Shown here piece after piece: positions 53,525 to 62,035 of a stretch of 64,000 nucleotides of DNA. The translations under genes were made by a program, and so were the position numbers. Origin of the DNA: Comamonas thiooxydans (GTDB taxonomy: Bacteria; Pseudomonadota; Gammaproteobacteria; Burkholderiales; Burkholderiaceae_C); NCBI RefSeq assembly GCF_000964545.1, contig NZ_BBVD01000019.1, positions 7,045 to 71,044 on the forward strand, written 5' to 3'. Under the pieces are notes generated by a model. The model was not told the origin of the DNA. It made no database searches and saw only the letters and a list, made by a program, of their open reading frames with translations. Each line of letters begins with the position of its first letter. Position 1 is the first letter of the stretch.

Positions 53525-54964
53525 TCATTCCAGATCGAAGATGCGGCCAGCATTCAGCCGCCCGGCGGGGTCAAGAGCGCGCTTGAGTGCGCGCATCAAC
53601 TCGATTTCCTGGGGGCTCCGGCTGATGGCCAGGTATGGCTTCTTCGAGATGCCGATACCGTGTTCTCCCGAGACGGAGCCGCCCAGCCGCCCTGCGGATC
53701 GATGCACCAGGTCTTCGATCTCCTGTTTCATCTGCGGCTGGTCCGCGGGATAGCCGACGACCAGGTGCAGGTTTCCATCGCCGAGATGCCCATAGGTCTG
53801 CGTGCGGTGCAGGCCGTGCGCGCGCAGTTGCGAGTGGACGTCTTCGAGCCATGCAGGCATCGCGGTGATTGGCAGGCTGATGTCGAAGCCAGCAAACGGT
53901 GCCACTGCCGCCGCAGCTTCTCCAGAGGACTCCCGGATGCTCCAGAGGCGCTGGGCATCTTGCTGCGAGTGGGCGAGCACCGCATCCGAGCCAGCGGCCA
54001 ACTCAAGGAATTCACCCAGTGCCTCCATGAACAATTGTTCGTCGGCTTCGGCATCCTGGCCCATGGCTTCGATGAGCACCAGATTGCCGCCAGGCTCAGC
54101 AAATGGTGTTCCTCCCACGCGCAGTTCCGTCGTCACCATGTCGTAGAAGTCGCGCCACATCGCTTCGAAACTTGTCAGGCGCGCGCCCAGCCGCCTTCTG
54201 CAGTGGTTGAGCAGCTCCACCATCTGCTCGAAGCTCTGGACGCTGACGAGGGCAGTCTGGCGAGTGGTAGGCAGAGGCTGCAGAGCGAACACCAGCCGCG
54301 TGATGACGCCCAGCGTTCCCTCGCTGCCGATGAACAGGTGCTTGAGGTCGTATCCGGCGTTGTCCTTGAGTGCCTTGCCAAGATGGCTGATGACCTGCCC
54401 ATCCGCAAGCACGGCTTCCAGGCCGATGATGGATTGGCGTGCCATGCCGTAGCGCAGGACCCGGTTGCCTCCCGCATTCGTCGCGGCGATGCCTCCGACG
54501 TGGCAGGAGCCCTTGCTGCCGATGTCGATGGGAAACAGCAGGCCGCGAGCGGCCGCGGCTTCCTGGGCCTCCTGCAGCTTCACGCCAGCCTGGACGGTCA
54601 TGGTCTGGCTGGCTGCATCGATTTCCTCGATGGCATTCAACCTGTCCAGCGACAGGATGATCTCTCCGGGTCGGGCCAATGCTCCATCCACGAGGCCGGT
54701 CATTCCGCCTTGCACGGCGATCGGCAGCCCCAGCGCATGCGTGGCCCGCATGGCTGCCGCAAGGTGCTCCGGCGTGCGCGGGCGCAGTACGGCAAGCGGA
54801 GCGGCGCCGCGCTTGCCACGCCAGTCGGTGCCGGCGTATGCCGGTATGGCATCTCCGATGGCCAGCAGCGACGCATCGGAGTGCGGCGCCAGCGCGGCGG
54901 CCAGGGATGTCAGTCGCTGGTCTGTTCTGGCAGTGGTTGAGGAGGCGTTGCTTGCAGATGGCAT
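53525..54964 (-). CDS. FAD-binding oxidase/dehydrogenase (GlcD-like)
   Basis: 479 residues of the VAO/PCMH type, with the FAD-binding half (TPEHLAAAMRATHALGLPI, GSKGSCHVGGIAATNAGG, GSEGTLGVITRL) and the C-terminal cap with GHLGDGNLHLVVGYP and SGEHGIGISKKPYL. The family oxidises 2-hydroxyacids such as glycolate, D-lactate or D-2-hydroxyglutarate. AGGAA precedes the ATG. It is part of the accessory operon, between RidA and a Bug receptor. Exact substrate unknown. Confidence 0.88.
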   Translation of the reverse strand: MPSASNASSTTARTDQRLTSLAAALAPHSDASLLAIGDAIPAYAGTDWRGKRGAAPLAVLRPRTPEHLAAAMRATHALGLPIAVQGGMTGLVDGALARPGEIILSLDRLNAIEEIDAASQTMTVQAGVKLQEAQEAAAARGLLFPIDIGSKGSCHVGGIAATNAGGNRVLRYGMARQSIIGLEAVLADGQVISHLGKALKDNAGYDLKHLFIGSEGTLGVITRLVFALQPLPTTRQTALVSVQSFEQMVELLNHCRRRLGARLTSFEAMWRDFYDMVTTELRVGGTPFAEPGGNLVLIEAMGQDAEADEQLFMEALGEFLELAAGSDAVLAHSQQDAQRLWSIRESSGEAAAAVAPFAGFDISLPITAMPAWLEDVHSQLRAHGLHRTQTYGHLGDGNLHLVVGYPADQPQMKQEIEDLVHRSAGRLGGSVSGEHGIGISKKPYLAISRSPQEIELMRALKRALDPAGRLNAGRIFDLE

Positions 54965-55021
54965 GGCGGTGTTTCCTGGTGGAGGGTGTTGTCGCGGCGC
55001 TTGCGCCAGGCGTTGGCGGGC

Positions 55022-55399
55022 TCAGGGGGCGATGGCCGCATAGACCACCATTTCCACGCGCATGCCTGGCGCAACCAGGCCTCGCACGGCGACGCTGGAG
55101 CGGTTGGGGTAGGGTGCTTCGAAGAATTCGCGGTAGACGCGGTCGATGGCAGGCATGTCCCGCTCATCCGTCATGTAGATCAGCACCTGGGCCACATCGC
55201 TCATCCGGCCTCCGGCCGCCGCGACGGCCCGGCGGACGTTTTCCAGCGTCAGGCGGGCCTGCTGCTCGATGGGGCCGGTGTCGAGCGTGCCGTCGCTGCG
55301 CACCGGGCCGTGCGTGGTGAACAGCAGGCCACCGGCTTTCACTGCCCAGGAGAAGGGCTGGCCGATGGAAGGCAGGCCGATATCGACTATGTGCTTCAT
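55022..55399 (-). CDS. RidA/YjgF-family protein
   Basis: 125 residues. The conserved arginine is present in GMRVEMVVYAAI, as in the imine/enamine deaminase RidA, and TLENVRRAVAAAGG and VLIYMTDERDM fit the family. Its ATG overlaps the stop of the hydrolase gene (ATGA), so translation is coupled. It may remove a reactive imine or act on a pathway intermediate; this is inference from context. Confidence 0.87.
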   Translation of the reverse strand: MKHIVDIGLPSIGQPFSWAVKAGGLLFTTHGPVRSDGTLDTGPIEQQARLTLENVRRAVAAAGGRMSDVAQVLIYMTDERDMPAIDRVYREFFEAPYPNRSSVAVRGLVAPGMRVEMVVYAAIAP

Positions 55400-56328
55400 G
55401 GTGCGGATGCCTCCAGGATGCTTGCCAGGCGCTGGTACCAGGAGGCCTGGGGTGCGCTCAAGGCGGTATGGGTGGAAAAGTGGTCCTGTCCCGCTTCGAT
55501 GGAGAGCGAGCACGGAGCGCCGACCTGCGACAGCCTGTGCGCAAGCTCCTGGTTGGTGCGCTGCACACGCTCGCTGTCGTGTTCACCGTAGCTCAGGTGC
55601 ATGGGCACGGTGCTGGTCGCGCTCCAGTGGACGGGGCTCATGGCCGCATCGTCGTCGGGCTTGCGCAGGACCATGGTGTAGACACGCTGCTCCAGGCTGC
55701 CGGTTTCAGGGGCCGGATGGTGCAGGTCCATGATGCCGCTGATGGGCAGGCAGGCGCGGACGACTTCGGCCGGTATGCCTGCCTTGCGGGCATCGGGCTG
55801 CCGCAGGGCGATCAGGGCTGCCAGATGGCCGCCGGCGGAGTGCCCCGCGAGGTGCAGGCGATGGGCGCAGCCGCCGAAGGACGGTGCGTTGTCGAACACA
55901 TGGCGCAGCGCTGCAAGCCCATCTTCGTAGGCCGCAGGCAGCCTGTCCTGTGGCGCAAGCCGGTAGGAGGGAGCAATCAGGATGCAGCCCAGCTTCGCCA
56001 CCAGCGGCGCCATGAAGCTGACGTAGCCGCGGTAGCCGTTGGTCCAGCCACCGCCATGCCAGAAGACCAGAACTGGTGCGTCCTGGGCATTTTTCGGACC
56101 GAAAACGTCGTACCGGTGCAGCGGATGCCGACCGTAGGGGACGCCAAGGCGCACGTCGAGTCCGTCGGTCGGCAGCTCTCGGGCCAGGGCCATGACCTGG
56201 CGCGCGTAGGCCTCGGCCTGGGGAAAGGGCAATGGCATCTGGTGATCGGGGTCTGCCAGCAGCCACTGTGCATCGGTCGGACGGCCGTTGCCCGCAAGGT
56301 GTTGAGCCTGCATGGATTCAATTTTCAT
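55396..56328 (-). CDS. alpha/beta hydrolase (HGGG esterase/formamidase-like)
   Basis: 310 residues. HGGGW forms the oxyanion hole, GHSAGGHLAALI carries the nucleophilic serine, and the acid and base are probably in YGEHDSE and GQDHFST. It resembles kynurenine-formamidase-like and carboxylesterase groups. The start overlaps the epimerase stop by 11 bp; an ATG five codons later would avoid the overlap. Its stop overlaps the RidA start. The ester or amide substrate is unknown. Confidence 0.88.
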   Translation of the reverse strand: MKIESMQAQHLAGNGRPTDAQWLLADPDHQMPLPFPQAEAYARQVMALARELPTDGLDVRLGVPYGRHPLHRYDVFGPKNAQDAPVLVFWHGGGWTNGYRGYVSFMAPLVAKLGCILIAPSYRLAPQDRLPAAYEDGLAALRHVFDNAPSFGGCAHRLHLAGHSAGGHLAALIALRQPDARKAGIPAEVVRACLPISGIMDLHHPAPETGSLEQRVYTMVLRKPDDDAAMSPVHWSATSTVPMHLSYGEHDSERVQRTNQELAHRLSQVGAPCSLSIEAGQDHFSTHTALSAPQASWYQRLASILEASAP

Positions 56329-57307
56329 TGGCGATACAGAAGGGGGCGAAGTGCTCGATGGAGTCGGCGAGCGCATGGGTGGGTTGCCATGCCAGCTCGC
56401 GCGCCGCAGCGGATATATCCGACGCGGCACGGCGCACGTGTGCAAAGCCGGCAAAGCCGCCTTGCGGCGCGACCCGCATGTCCACCCGCAGGGCGGGGTG
56501 GCAGCGGCGCACGCCGGCCACGAAGTCCTCGAAGCCGTGCAGCCGGCCCAGGCCGATGTGGTAGATGCCCTGCGCCGGATCTTCGGCATCCAGGGCCGCG
56601 ACGTTGGCATGACCGCAGTCACGCGCGTCGATGAATTCCTCCCCTCCCTGCCAGACGAGGTAGGGGTCGTCGATGACGGAGACCTCGCCCCGGGCGGCGG
56701 GCCCGGCCAGCGATGAGAGCACGCGCGCCGGCACCGATGTGCCGGGGCCGCTCCAGGCACTGATCACTGCGGCATAACGCAGCGATACGGTATTCACGCC
56801 GTACAGGTCGCGGTACAGCAGCGCCAGATGTTCCGCCGCCACCTTGGTGGCCGCGTAGATGGAGCCCGGGCGATGGCGGATCGATTTCAGGCTGAAGTCC
56901 TCTGGCAGGCTGTCGCCTTCGAAGTCGCCGAACACGGGGTAGCCGACGGTCGTGGAGCTGGCGATGACGACCCTCTCCAGCCGGTGCAGCCGGGCGATTT
57001 CGAGTAGGTGAGCCGTGCCCATGACATTGACTTCCACGCCCTTGACCGGGTCCTGGCGGATGGCGGTGGACAGCAGGGCAGCTGTGTGGACGATACGGCG
57101 TACGCCGTGGCTTTCGACAAGCCGGGTCAGCCGGGCGAAATCCGTGACGTCGGCGACTTCGATGCGGACCCGGGGATCGTCGACGATGGTGGCGATGGCC
57201 GCGAGGGCCGGAGCCACGTCGGCCAGGAGCACGGATTCTCCGCGCTGCGCCAGCACACGGGCCGTGTGGCAGCCGATCACGCCGGCGCCTGTAACAAGTG
57301 TTGTCAT
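56318..57307 (-). CDS. NAD-dependent epimerase/dehydrogenase
   Basis: 329-residue extended SDR protein. The N-terminal loop is TGAGVIGCHTARVL (TGxxGxxG type), and the catalytic Tyr and Lys are in IYAATKVAAEH with the serine in ASSTT. GAGGAA lies 4 bp before the ATG, 8 bp after the Bug gene stop. The family includes sugar epimerases and uronate dehydrogenases. Part of the accessory operon; substrate unknown. Confidence 0.87.
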   Translation of the reverse strand: MTTLVTGAGVIGCHTARVLAQRGESVLLADVAPALAAIATIVDDPRVRIEVADVTDFARLTRLVESHGVRRIVHTAALLSTAIRQDPVKGVEVNVMGTAHLLEIARLHRLERVVIASSTTVGYPVFGDFEGDSLPEDFSLKSIRHRPGSIYAATKVAAEHLALLYRDLYGVNTVSLRYAAVISAWSGPGTSVPARVLSSLAGPAARGEVSVIDDPYLVWQGGEEFIDARDCGHANVAALDAEDPAQGIYHIGLGRLHGFEDFVAGVRRCHPALRVDMRVAPQGGFAGFAHVRRAASDISAAARELAWQPTHALADSIEHFAPFCIANEN

Positions 57308-57315
57308 GGTGTTCC

Positions 57316-58311
57316 TCAGTTGGCCTGGATGCCGAACTCCTTGACGATCTGCCGGTAGCGCTGGTAGTCGTTCTGCACCACCTGGCCCAGCACGGCTGCA
57401 TCGCCGCCAACGGGCGCCAGGGCAATCGTCTCCATGCGCTCTCTCACATCGGGCATCTTGAGGATCGCATCGCAGTGCTGGTTGAGCAGCCTGACCAGAT
57501 CCGGCGGCATGCCCTTGGGGCCCATCAGTGCCTGCCAGGCGCCGACCTCGGCGCCCGCATAGCCCAGCTCGGCGAGCGTGGGCACCTGGGGCAGGAAGGG
57601 CGAGCGCTTCGCGTCCGCGACCGCAAGCGGCACCAGCTTGCCCGCCTTGATGTACTGGGCCACCGGCCCCAGGGTGGTGTACATCATGGGCAGTTGGCCG
57701 CCCACGAGGTCTGCCACGGCGGGAACGCTGCCGCGGTAGGGAACCTGGGTGATCTTCACGCCGGTGGCCTTGTCGAACAGCTCGCCCAGGATGTGCATGG
57801 GCGAGCCGTTGCCGGGGCTGGCATACGAGGTGATCTTGCCGGCCTTCACGCTGGCAAGCAGCTCCTTCACGGAGGACACGCCCGAAGCTGCCGTGGCCAC
57901 GACGAACAGCGACTGGCTACCCAACTGCGAGATGGCGGTGAGGCCGTGCACCGGGTCGGTCTGCGCGCCTGCCACGCCTTGGAACACGTGGGGCGTGATC
58001 GTGATGGTGTTCGGCGCCAGCAGCAGGGTATAGCCATCGGGGGCTGCCTTCGAGACATAGGCGGTGCCGATGGTGCCAGCCGCGCCGCTGCGGTTCTCGA
58101 CGATCACCGGCTGGCCCAGACGGGCGGTCAGCTTCTCGCCGATCAGGCGCGCCAGGACATCGGTGTCGCCGCCAGCGGGATAGGCAACCACCAGGGTGAT
58201 GGACTTGCGTGGGTAGCGGTCGGCCGCGTGCGATGGCGCAGTGCCGGACAGAAGGCAGATGGCGGTGGTGCATGCGGCCGCGATGAGGGCGCGCCGGCGG
58301 TGGTGGTTCAT
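57316..58311 (-). CDS. Bug/TctC-family periplasmic receptor
   Basis: 331 residues with a twin-basic signal region (MNHHRRRALIAAA) ending near APSHA. ITLVVAYPAGGDTDVLARLI and VENRSGAAGTIGTAYV are the family loops. It lies between the frameshifted porin and the epimerase genes. It is the second receptor of the same cluster, again without membrane partners. Confidence 0.9.
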   Translation of the reverse strand: MNHHRRRALIAAACTTAICLLSGTAPSHAADRYPRKSITLVVAYPAGGDTDVLARLIGEKLTARLGQPVIVENRSGAAGTIGTAYVSKAAPDGYTLLLAPNTITITPHVFQGVAGAQTDPVHGLTAISQLGSQSLFVVATAASGVSSVKELLASVKAGKITSYASPGNGSPMHILGELFDKATGVKITQVPYRGSVPAVADLVGGQLPMMYTTLGPVAQYIKAGKLVPLAVADAKRSPFLPQVPTLAELGYAGAEVGAWQALMGPKGMPPDLVRLLNQHCDAILKMPDVRERMETIALAPVGGDAAVLGQVVQNDYQRYRQIVKEFGIQAN

Positions 58312-58357
58312 GGTGGCTGGTCCTATGGTGATTGCAATGCTTGGGAGCAGGGCCGGC

Positions 58358-59459
58358 CTAGAAAGCGTGCCGGATTCCGAAGTTGAAGGCGCGGGAGCCC
58401 AGGCCCTGCTCGGTGGCGTTGCCCACGCGGTAGAAGCCCGTCTTCGACGTTGCGGGTGCGTTGTTGTCTATGCGCGCGATCGAGGTGTAGAGCGTGGTGC
58501 GCTTGGACAGAAAGTGCAGGTAGCCGACGGCCCACTGGTTGGCGTCGAAATTGGAGGCGGTGCGGTCGTCCTTGCGGATGTACGAGGCCATGAATTTGCC
58601 CGAGCCATAGGGCACACTGATGCCGAGCAGCATGTCGCGTGAATCCTGGTTCAGGATGCCGAAGACGGCCGAGCCCTTGTTCACCACATAGTTGAAGTGG
58701 GCCATGGCGAAGCCGAAGTCATAGGTCGCGCCGAGAAAGGTCAGCCGGCCGGCCTTGCCGGCCGCATCATTGACGCTGTGGTAGCCCAGCTTGGCATAGG
58801 CAGGGCCTGCCACATAGCCGAGGGCCCCTCCGTATTGCCGCTTGGCGCTGGAGTCGCCGGCGACTTCGCCAAACCCATAGACAGCGTCGGCCGTCAGGCC
58901 GCTGGATGCCTTGTAGGTATAGCGCAGCGTATTGTCCATGCGGTTGTTGCCGCCCGCGCCGCCTGCGCTGATGAGGTTGGCGGAGTCGCCCGCCAGACCC
59001 GTGACGAATGGGTCGGTCTCGGTCTGGATCAACGCCACGGGCGTGTACTGGCGACCCAGCGTGATGGAGCCGAAGTTGCCATGGATGCCGACTGTGGCTT
59101 GGCGGCCGAATGCCAGGCCGCCCTGGGCCAAGCCGCCTGTATCGGCGAGCAGGCCCATTTCAAGCGCGTAGAACGCCGACAGCCCGCCGCCCAGGTCTTC
59201 ATTGCCTCTGAAACCCAGCCGGGAGCCCGAGGGCGACGCCGCTGGTCAGCCTGCTGGCGCTGGTGCCATTCGGGCCGCCGCTCTCGCGGACAAAGCCGAG
59301 ATCGACGACTCCGTAAACCGTGGAGCTGCTTTGAGCCATACTGGGCGCGCTGGGAATCAAGGCTAGGCCGGCGGTGAGCGACGCCATGAATACGTGCGAC
59401 AGCAGTGGGAACATCTTGTTCTGCTGTGTCTTGGATGGGGCTGGATAATGGAGATTCAT
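58358..59459 (-). pseudogene. Gram-negative porin with a single-base frameshift
   Basis: The N-terminal part (signal peptide, then SSSTVYGVVDLGFV) is read from 59459. The rest (from ALEMGLLADTGG to the final AFNFGIRHAF) is in another frame. Removing one G from the GGG at 59231-59233 joins them into a normal 366-residue trimeric porin with a C-terminal Phe. Without repair, translation stops after about 86 residues. It may be a real inactivation or a sequence error. First gene of the accessory operon. Confidence 0.85.
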
Positions 59460-59490
59460 ATTTCATGAAATATTTTTAATTTCATGAAAT
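59460..59490. promoter_or_regulatory. twin GntR-type operators
   Basis: The perfect palindrome ATTTCATGAAAT occurs at 59460-59471 and again at 59479-59490, centres 19 bp apart, between the divergent porin and GntR genes. A half-like TAATGAAAT overlaps the regulator start. These are the probable sites of the FCD-type GntR protein. Confidence 0.8.
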
Positions 59491-59502
59491 TTAAGGTGTT
59501 TA

Positions 59503-60228
59503 ATGAAATCTAATATAAGGACAAGCTCTCGTACATCTATGCAGGAAAATGCAGTAGCAGATGAAAAAAGCGACGCCGGCTCAAGGACGGAGCGCGCCTA
59601 CCAGCGCCTGAGAACGGAGATTCTTCGCGGGGAGTTGGCACCTGGGCAGCGCCTGAGGGCTGCAGACCTAGATGAGCGGTTTGGCCTGGGGCTGACGCCT
59701 ATCCGCGAGGCGCTCGTGCGTCTGGGTACTGAAGGGCTGGTGCTGGCGGAGTCAAACCGCGGTGCCCGGGTGCGGGGGATTTCATCGCAGGAGTTCGCAG
59801 ACCTGATGAAGACCCGCCGCGACATCGAGCGCCTGTGCCTGGTCGAGTCCATTCGACGTGGCGATGCCCGATGGGAGGCCGAGGTGATAGCGTCGCTCCA
59901 CATGTTGGCGCATGTGCCGCTGCCTGATCTCGGTGGCTCCGCAGCGATGTCTTCCGAGTGGGAGTCGCAGCACCGGCGCTTTCATGAGGCGCTGGTGGGC
60001 GCCTGCGGCTCCGAATGGCTGCTGCAGTTTTGGAACCAACTGGTCGATCACTCGGAGCGCTATCGCAAGATACGACTACATGGGCCGTTGGTTGCGCGCA
60101 ATGTCCAGGCCGAGCACCAGGCCTTGCTCGATGCGGCATTGCGCCGCGATGCAGACGCTCTAGTCGCATTGATGGAGCAGCACTTGCTTGGTACCGAGCA
60201 GGCGGTCAATACCGCTATGGGGTGGTAG
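59503..60228 (+). CDS. FCD-type GntR-family regulator
   Basis: 241 residues with a GntR winged helix (about 28-95, with LRAADLDERFGLGLTPIREA) and a C-terminal FCD helical ligand domain that usually binds carboxylates and a metal (HRRFHEALVGACGS, and HQALLDA later). AAGG lies 6 bp before the ATG at 59503. It is divergent from the porin-led accessory operon with twin palindromes between, so it most likely represses that operon and itself. Confidence 0.88.
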   Translation: MKSNIRTSSRTSMQENAVADEKSDAGSRTERAYQRLRTEILRGELAPGQRLRAADLDERFGLGLTPIREALVRLGTEGLVLAESNRGARVRGISSQEFADLMKTRRDIERLCLVESIRRGDARWEAEVIASLHMLAHVPLPDLGGSAAMSSEWESQHRRFHEALVGACGSEWLLQFWNQLVDHSERYRKIRLHGPLVARNVQAEHQALLDAALRRDADALVALMEQHLLGTEQAVNTAMGW

Positions 60229-60312
60229 TTGTGAGACCGGCATCGTTCGCCGTGTGTGGCAGGTCAGTGAGAATGGGTGTGCATGCCATAGCGAAGCTGA
60301 TGCCTATCTCTG

Positions 60313-60384
60313 CGGAACTTCGAACAGATTGAGGAGTTCGTGGAAGTGGTCAAGGGGGCCATCTACGCTGGCAGGGCTCTGTAA
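60313..60384 (+). pseudogene. possible remnant of a LysR-type gene
   Basis: About 23 codons read NFEQIEEFVEVVKGA then AGRAL before a stop, resembling a LysR helix-turn-helix N-terminus. It has no start or continuation. It lies at the edge of the accessory cluster and may be a deletion scar; it could also be chance similarity. Confidence 0.3.
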
Positions 60385-60387
60385 GCT

Positions 60388-61227
60388 TCAGGATGCTGAA
60401 GCTTGGCGCAGCCGCTGCAGCGCCGCCTGGGTCTCGGCATCTGCCGGGAAGAAGGATTCGACGGCCAGCTCCTGCAGCGTCACGTCCACGGGCGTGCCGA
60501 AGATGGTGATGGTGCTGATGAAGCTCAGTGTGCCCAGATGGGTGTGCAATTCAAAGGGCACGGCGATGGGGCTGGGCAGAGGCGAGTCCTTGTCCTCGGC
60601 GAACGGATAGGCTGCGATTTCGTCATGAAGCGCCTGCAGCTCGTTGTCTGCCGTGGCGGCGATCTGCTGCTGCAGGCGGTGCAGCAAATGGGCACGCCAC
60701 TGCGCGGAGTTGGCCAGGCGTGGGCCCAGTCCCTCGGGGTGTAGGCTCAGGCGCAGCACATTCACGGGTGGCTCCAGCAGCCAGGGCGCCACACCGTCCA
60801 GCAGCAGCGGCACGATGGCATTGGCCGCCACCAGGTTCCAGTGTCTATCCACGGCCAGGGCCGGGCTGGGCTCGTGGCCCTTGAGCACCAGCTCTACTGC
60901 CTGGCGCGCGGCGGCCAGATCGGGGTGGTCCAGGGGACGGGCCTGGTACATGGGGGCAAAGCCCGCAGCCACCAGCAATGCATTGCGCTCGCGCAGCGGC
61001 ACCGACAGGCGCTCGGCCAGCCGCAGCACCATCTCGCGGCTGGGCTGTGCACGGCCTGTTTCCACATAGCTCAGGTGACGCGTCGAGATCTCGGCCTCCA
61101 GTGCCAGCCCCTGCTGGCTCAGCCGGCGATGCTGGCGCCAATGGCGCAGGTGCTCGCCGAACGGCGCGCGTGCGCCGGGCGGCATATGAGCGGCATGAAA
61201 AGAAGAGGGGGCGGTGCTGGAGTTCAT
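60388..61227 (-). CDS. XRE-type regulator with MmyB-like ligand domain
   Basis: 279 residues. An XRE helix-turn-helix at about residues 25-75 (RRLSQQGLALEAEISTRHLS) is followed by a C-terminal MmyB-type domain of about 180 residues with PALAVDRHWNLVAAN and VPFELHTHLGTLSFIST. It is divergent from the small membrane protein at 61368 and probably controls it. Ribosome binding site not clear. Confidence 0.85.
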   Translation of the reverse strand: MNSSTAPSSFHAAHMPPGARAPFGEHLRHWRQHRRLSQQGLALEAEISTRHLSYVETGRAQPSREMVLRLAERLSVPLRERNALLVAAGFAPMYQARPLDHPDLAAARQAVELVLKGHEPSPALAVDRHWNLVAANAIVPLLLDGVAPWLLEPPVNVLRLSLHPEGLGPRLANSAQWRAHLLHRLQQQIAATADNELQALHDEIAAYPFAEDKDSPLPSPIAVPFELHTHLGTLSFISTITIFGTPVDVTLQELAVESFFPADAETQAALQRLRQASAS

Positions 61228-61367
61228 GCCCGCATCGTAGTGGCAGGCCGGGCAGCAGGCCATGACCTGCAAGGTTATCGACGCTGTGCGAGCGGATGGC
61301 AATCATGGACCCCAGCAGCCGGCACAGGGCCGGCCGCAAGACCTTCGTCATAGAACAGGAGTTTTCC

Positions 61368-61790
61368 ATGTCCATTTTTGCTTCTCCCCGGTTTCTGCGT
61401 CTTGTGATGTGGGCCGATGCGACCTCCTGCGCCGCCACGGGCGCACTGCAACTGGCCCTGCAGCGGCCGCTGGCCGATCTGACGGGTCTGCCGCCTTTCC
61501 TGCTGACGGCAACAGGTCTTTTCTTGCTGGCCTATGCATCGGCCGCCGCCTGGATGGCGCGTCGCGAGCCCCTGCCGCGCACGCTGATCGGTCTCGTGGC
61601 GGTTGGCAATCTGGGCTGGGCGCTGGGCTGCGCGGTCCTGGTGTTTGGCTCCGGGCTGGCGCTCAGTGCCTGGGGTCTGGCCTGGGTGGCGGCACAGGCC
61701 GTGGTGGTGCTGGTCCTGGCCGATCTGCAGTGGGCAGGGCTGCGTGCCACGCGCCATGCGGCCCGGCAGGAGGCTCAGCTCGCGCTTTGA
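61368..61790 (+). CDS. small four-helix integral membrane protein
   Basis: 140 residues, not recognised by name. Four hydrophobic helices (about 12-30, 45-63, 72-92 and 95-118) and a basic tail. ACAGGAG lies 6 bp before the ATG at 61368. It is divergent from the XRE/MmyB-type regulator and directly followed by a dispersed repeat hairpin. Confidence 0.78.
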   Translation: MSIFASPRFLRLVMWADATSCAATGALQLALQRPLADLTGLPPFLLTATGLFLLAYASAAAWMARREPLPRTLIGLVAVGNLGWALGCAVLVFGSGLALSAWGLAWVAAQAVVVLVLADLQWAGLRATRHAARQEAQLAL

Positions 61791-61794
61791 GTGC

Positions 61795-61890
61795 AAAAAA
61801 TGATAGCGGCTAGCGCCTGTCATTCATTGAAAGCAGGCTGATTCACTGCTGACAATATGGATTGGCAGGCGCTACAAGCTATGCTTTTTG
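61795..61890. repeat. dispersed AGCGCT-type repeat hairpin (copy D)
   Basis: Imperfect inverted repeat: AAAAAA, ATAGC and AGCGCCTG on the left are mirrored by CAGGCGCT, GCTAT and TTTTT on the right. It begins 5 bp after the preceding stop codon and may also act as a terminator. It shares 14 identical bases with copy C. Confidence 0.65.
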
Positions 61891-61997
61891 TTATATCCGC
61901 CATGCGCCGGGGCGGATAAGCGGGCCGGGGGAGGCAGAGATAATTCCGTACCGCTTAAAATTCACGGTTGCGCCGCGCTGGCGCACTCTTCGCAACC

Positions 61998-62030
61998 ATG
62001 GGTTCCCTCGCCCCCATCGACCAAAAAGGA
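61998..62030 (+). promoter_or_regulatory. preQ1-I-like riboswitch in the leader of the queuosine-precursor transporter
   Basis: The pseudoknot pattern of class-I preQ1 riboswitches can be traced. Stem P1 is ATGGG (61998-62002) with CCCAT (62013-62017). Loop TTC is followed by CCT (62006-62008), which can pair with AGG (62027-62029) after an A-rich stretch. The AAGGA is also the ribosome binding site for the ATG at 62036, so ligand binding would hide it and lower translation. Confidence 0.78.
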
Positions 62031-62035
62031 CTGTC

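Noticed and set aside
52466..54940. Long plus-strand frame opposite the Bug and FAD-oxidase genes
   Set aside because: Antisense shadow; both minus-strand genes have signal peptide or FAD motifs and ribosome binding sites.
52000..60400. Genomic-island ends: integrase, tRNA target or terminal repeats around the accessory cluster
   Set aside because: None seen; only the SDR remnant and a doubtful LysR scar hint at joints.
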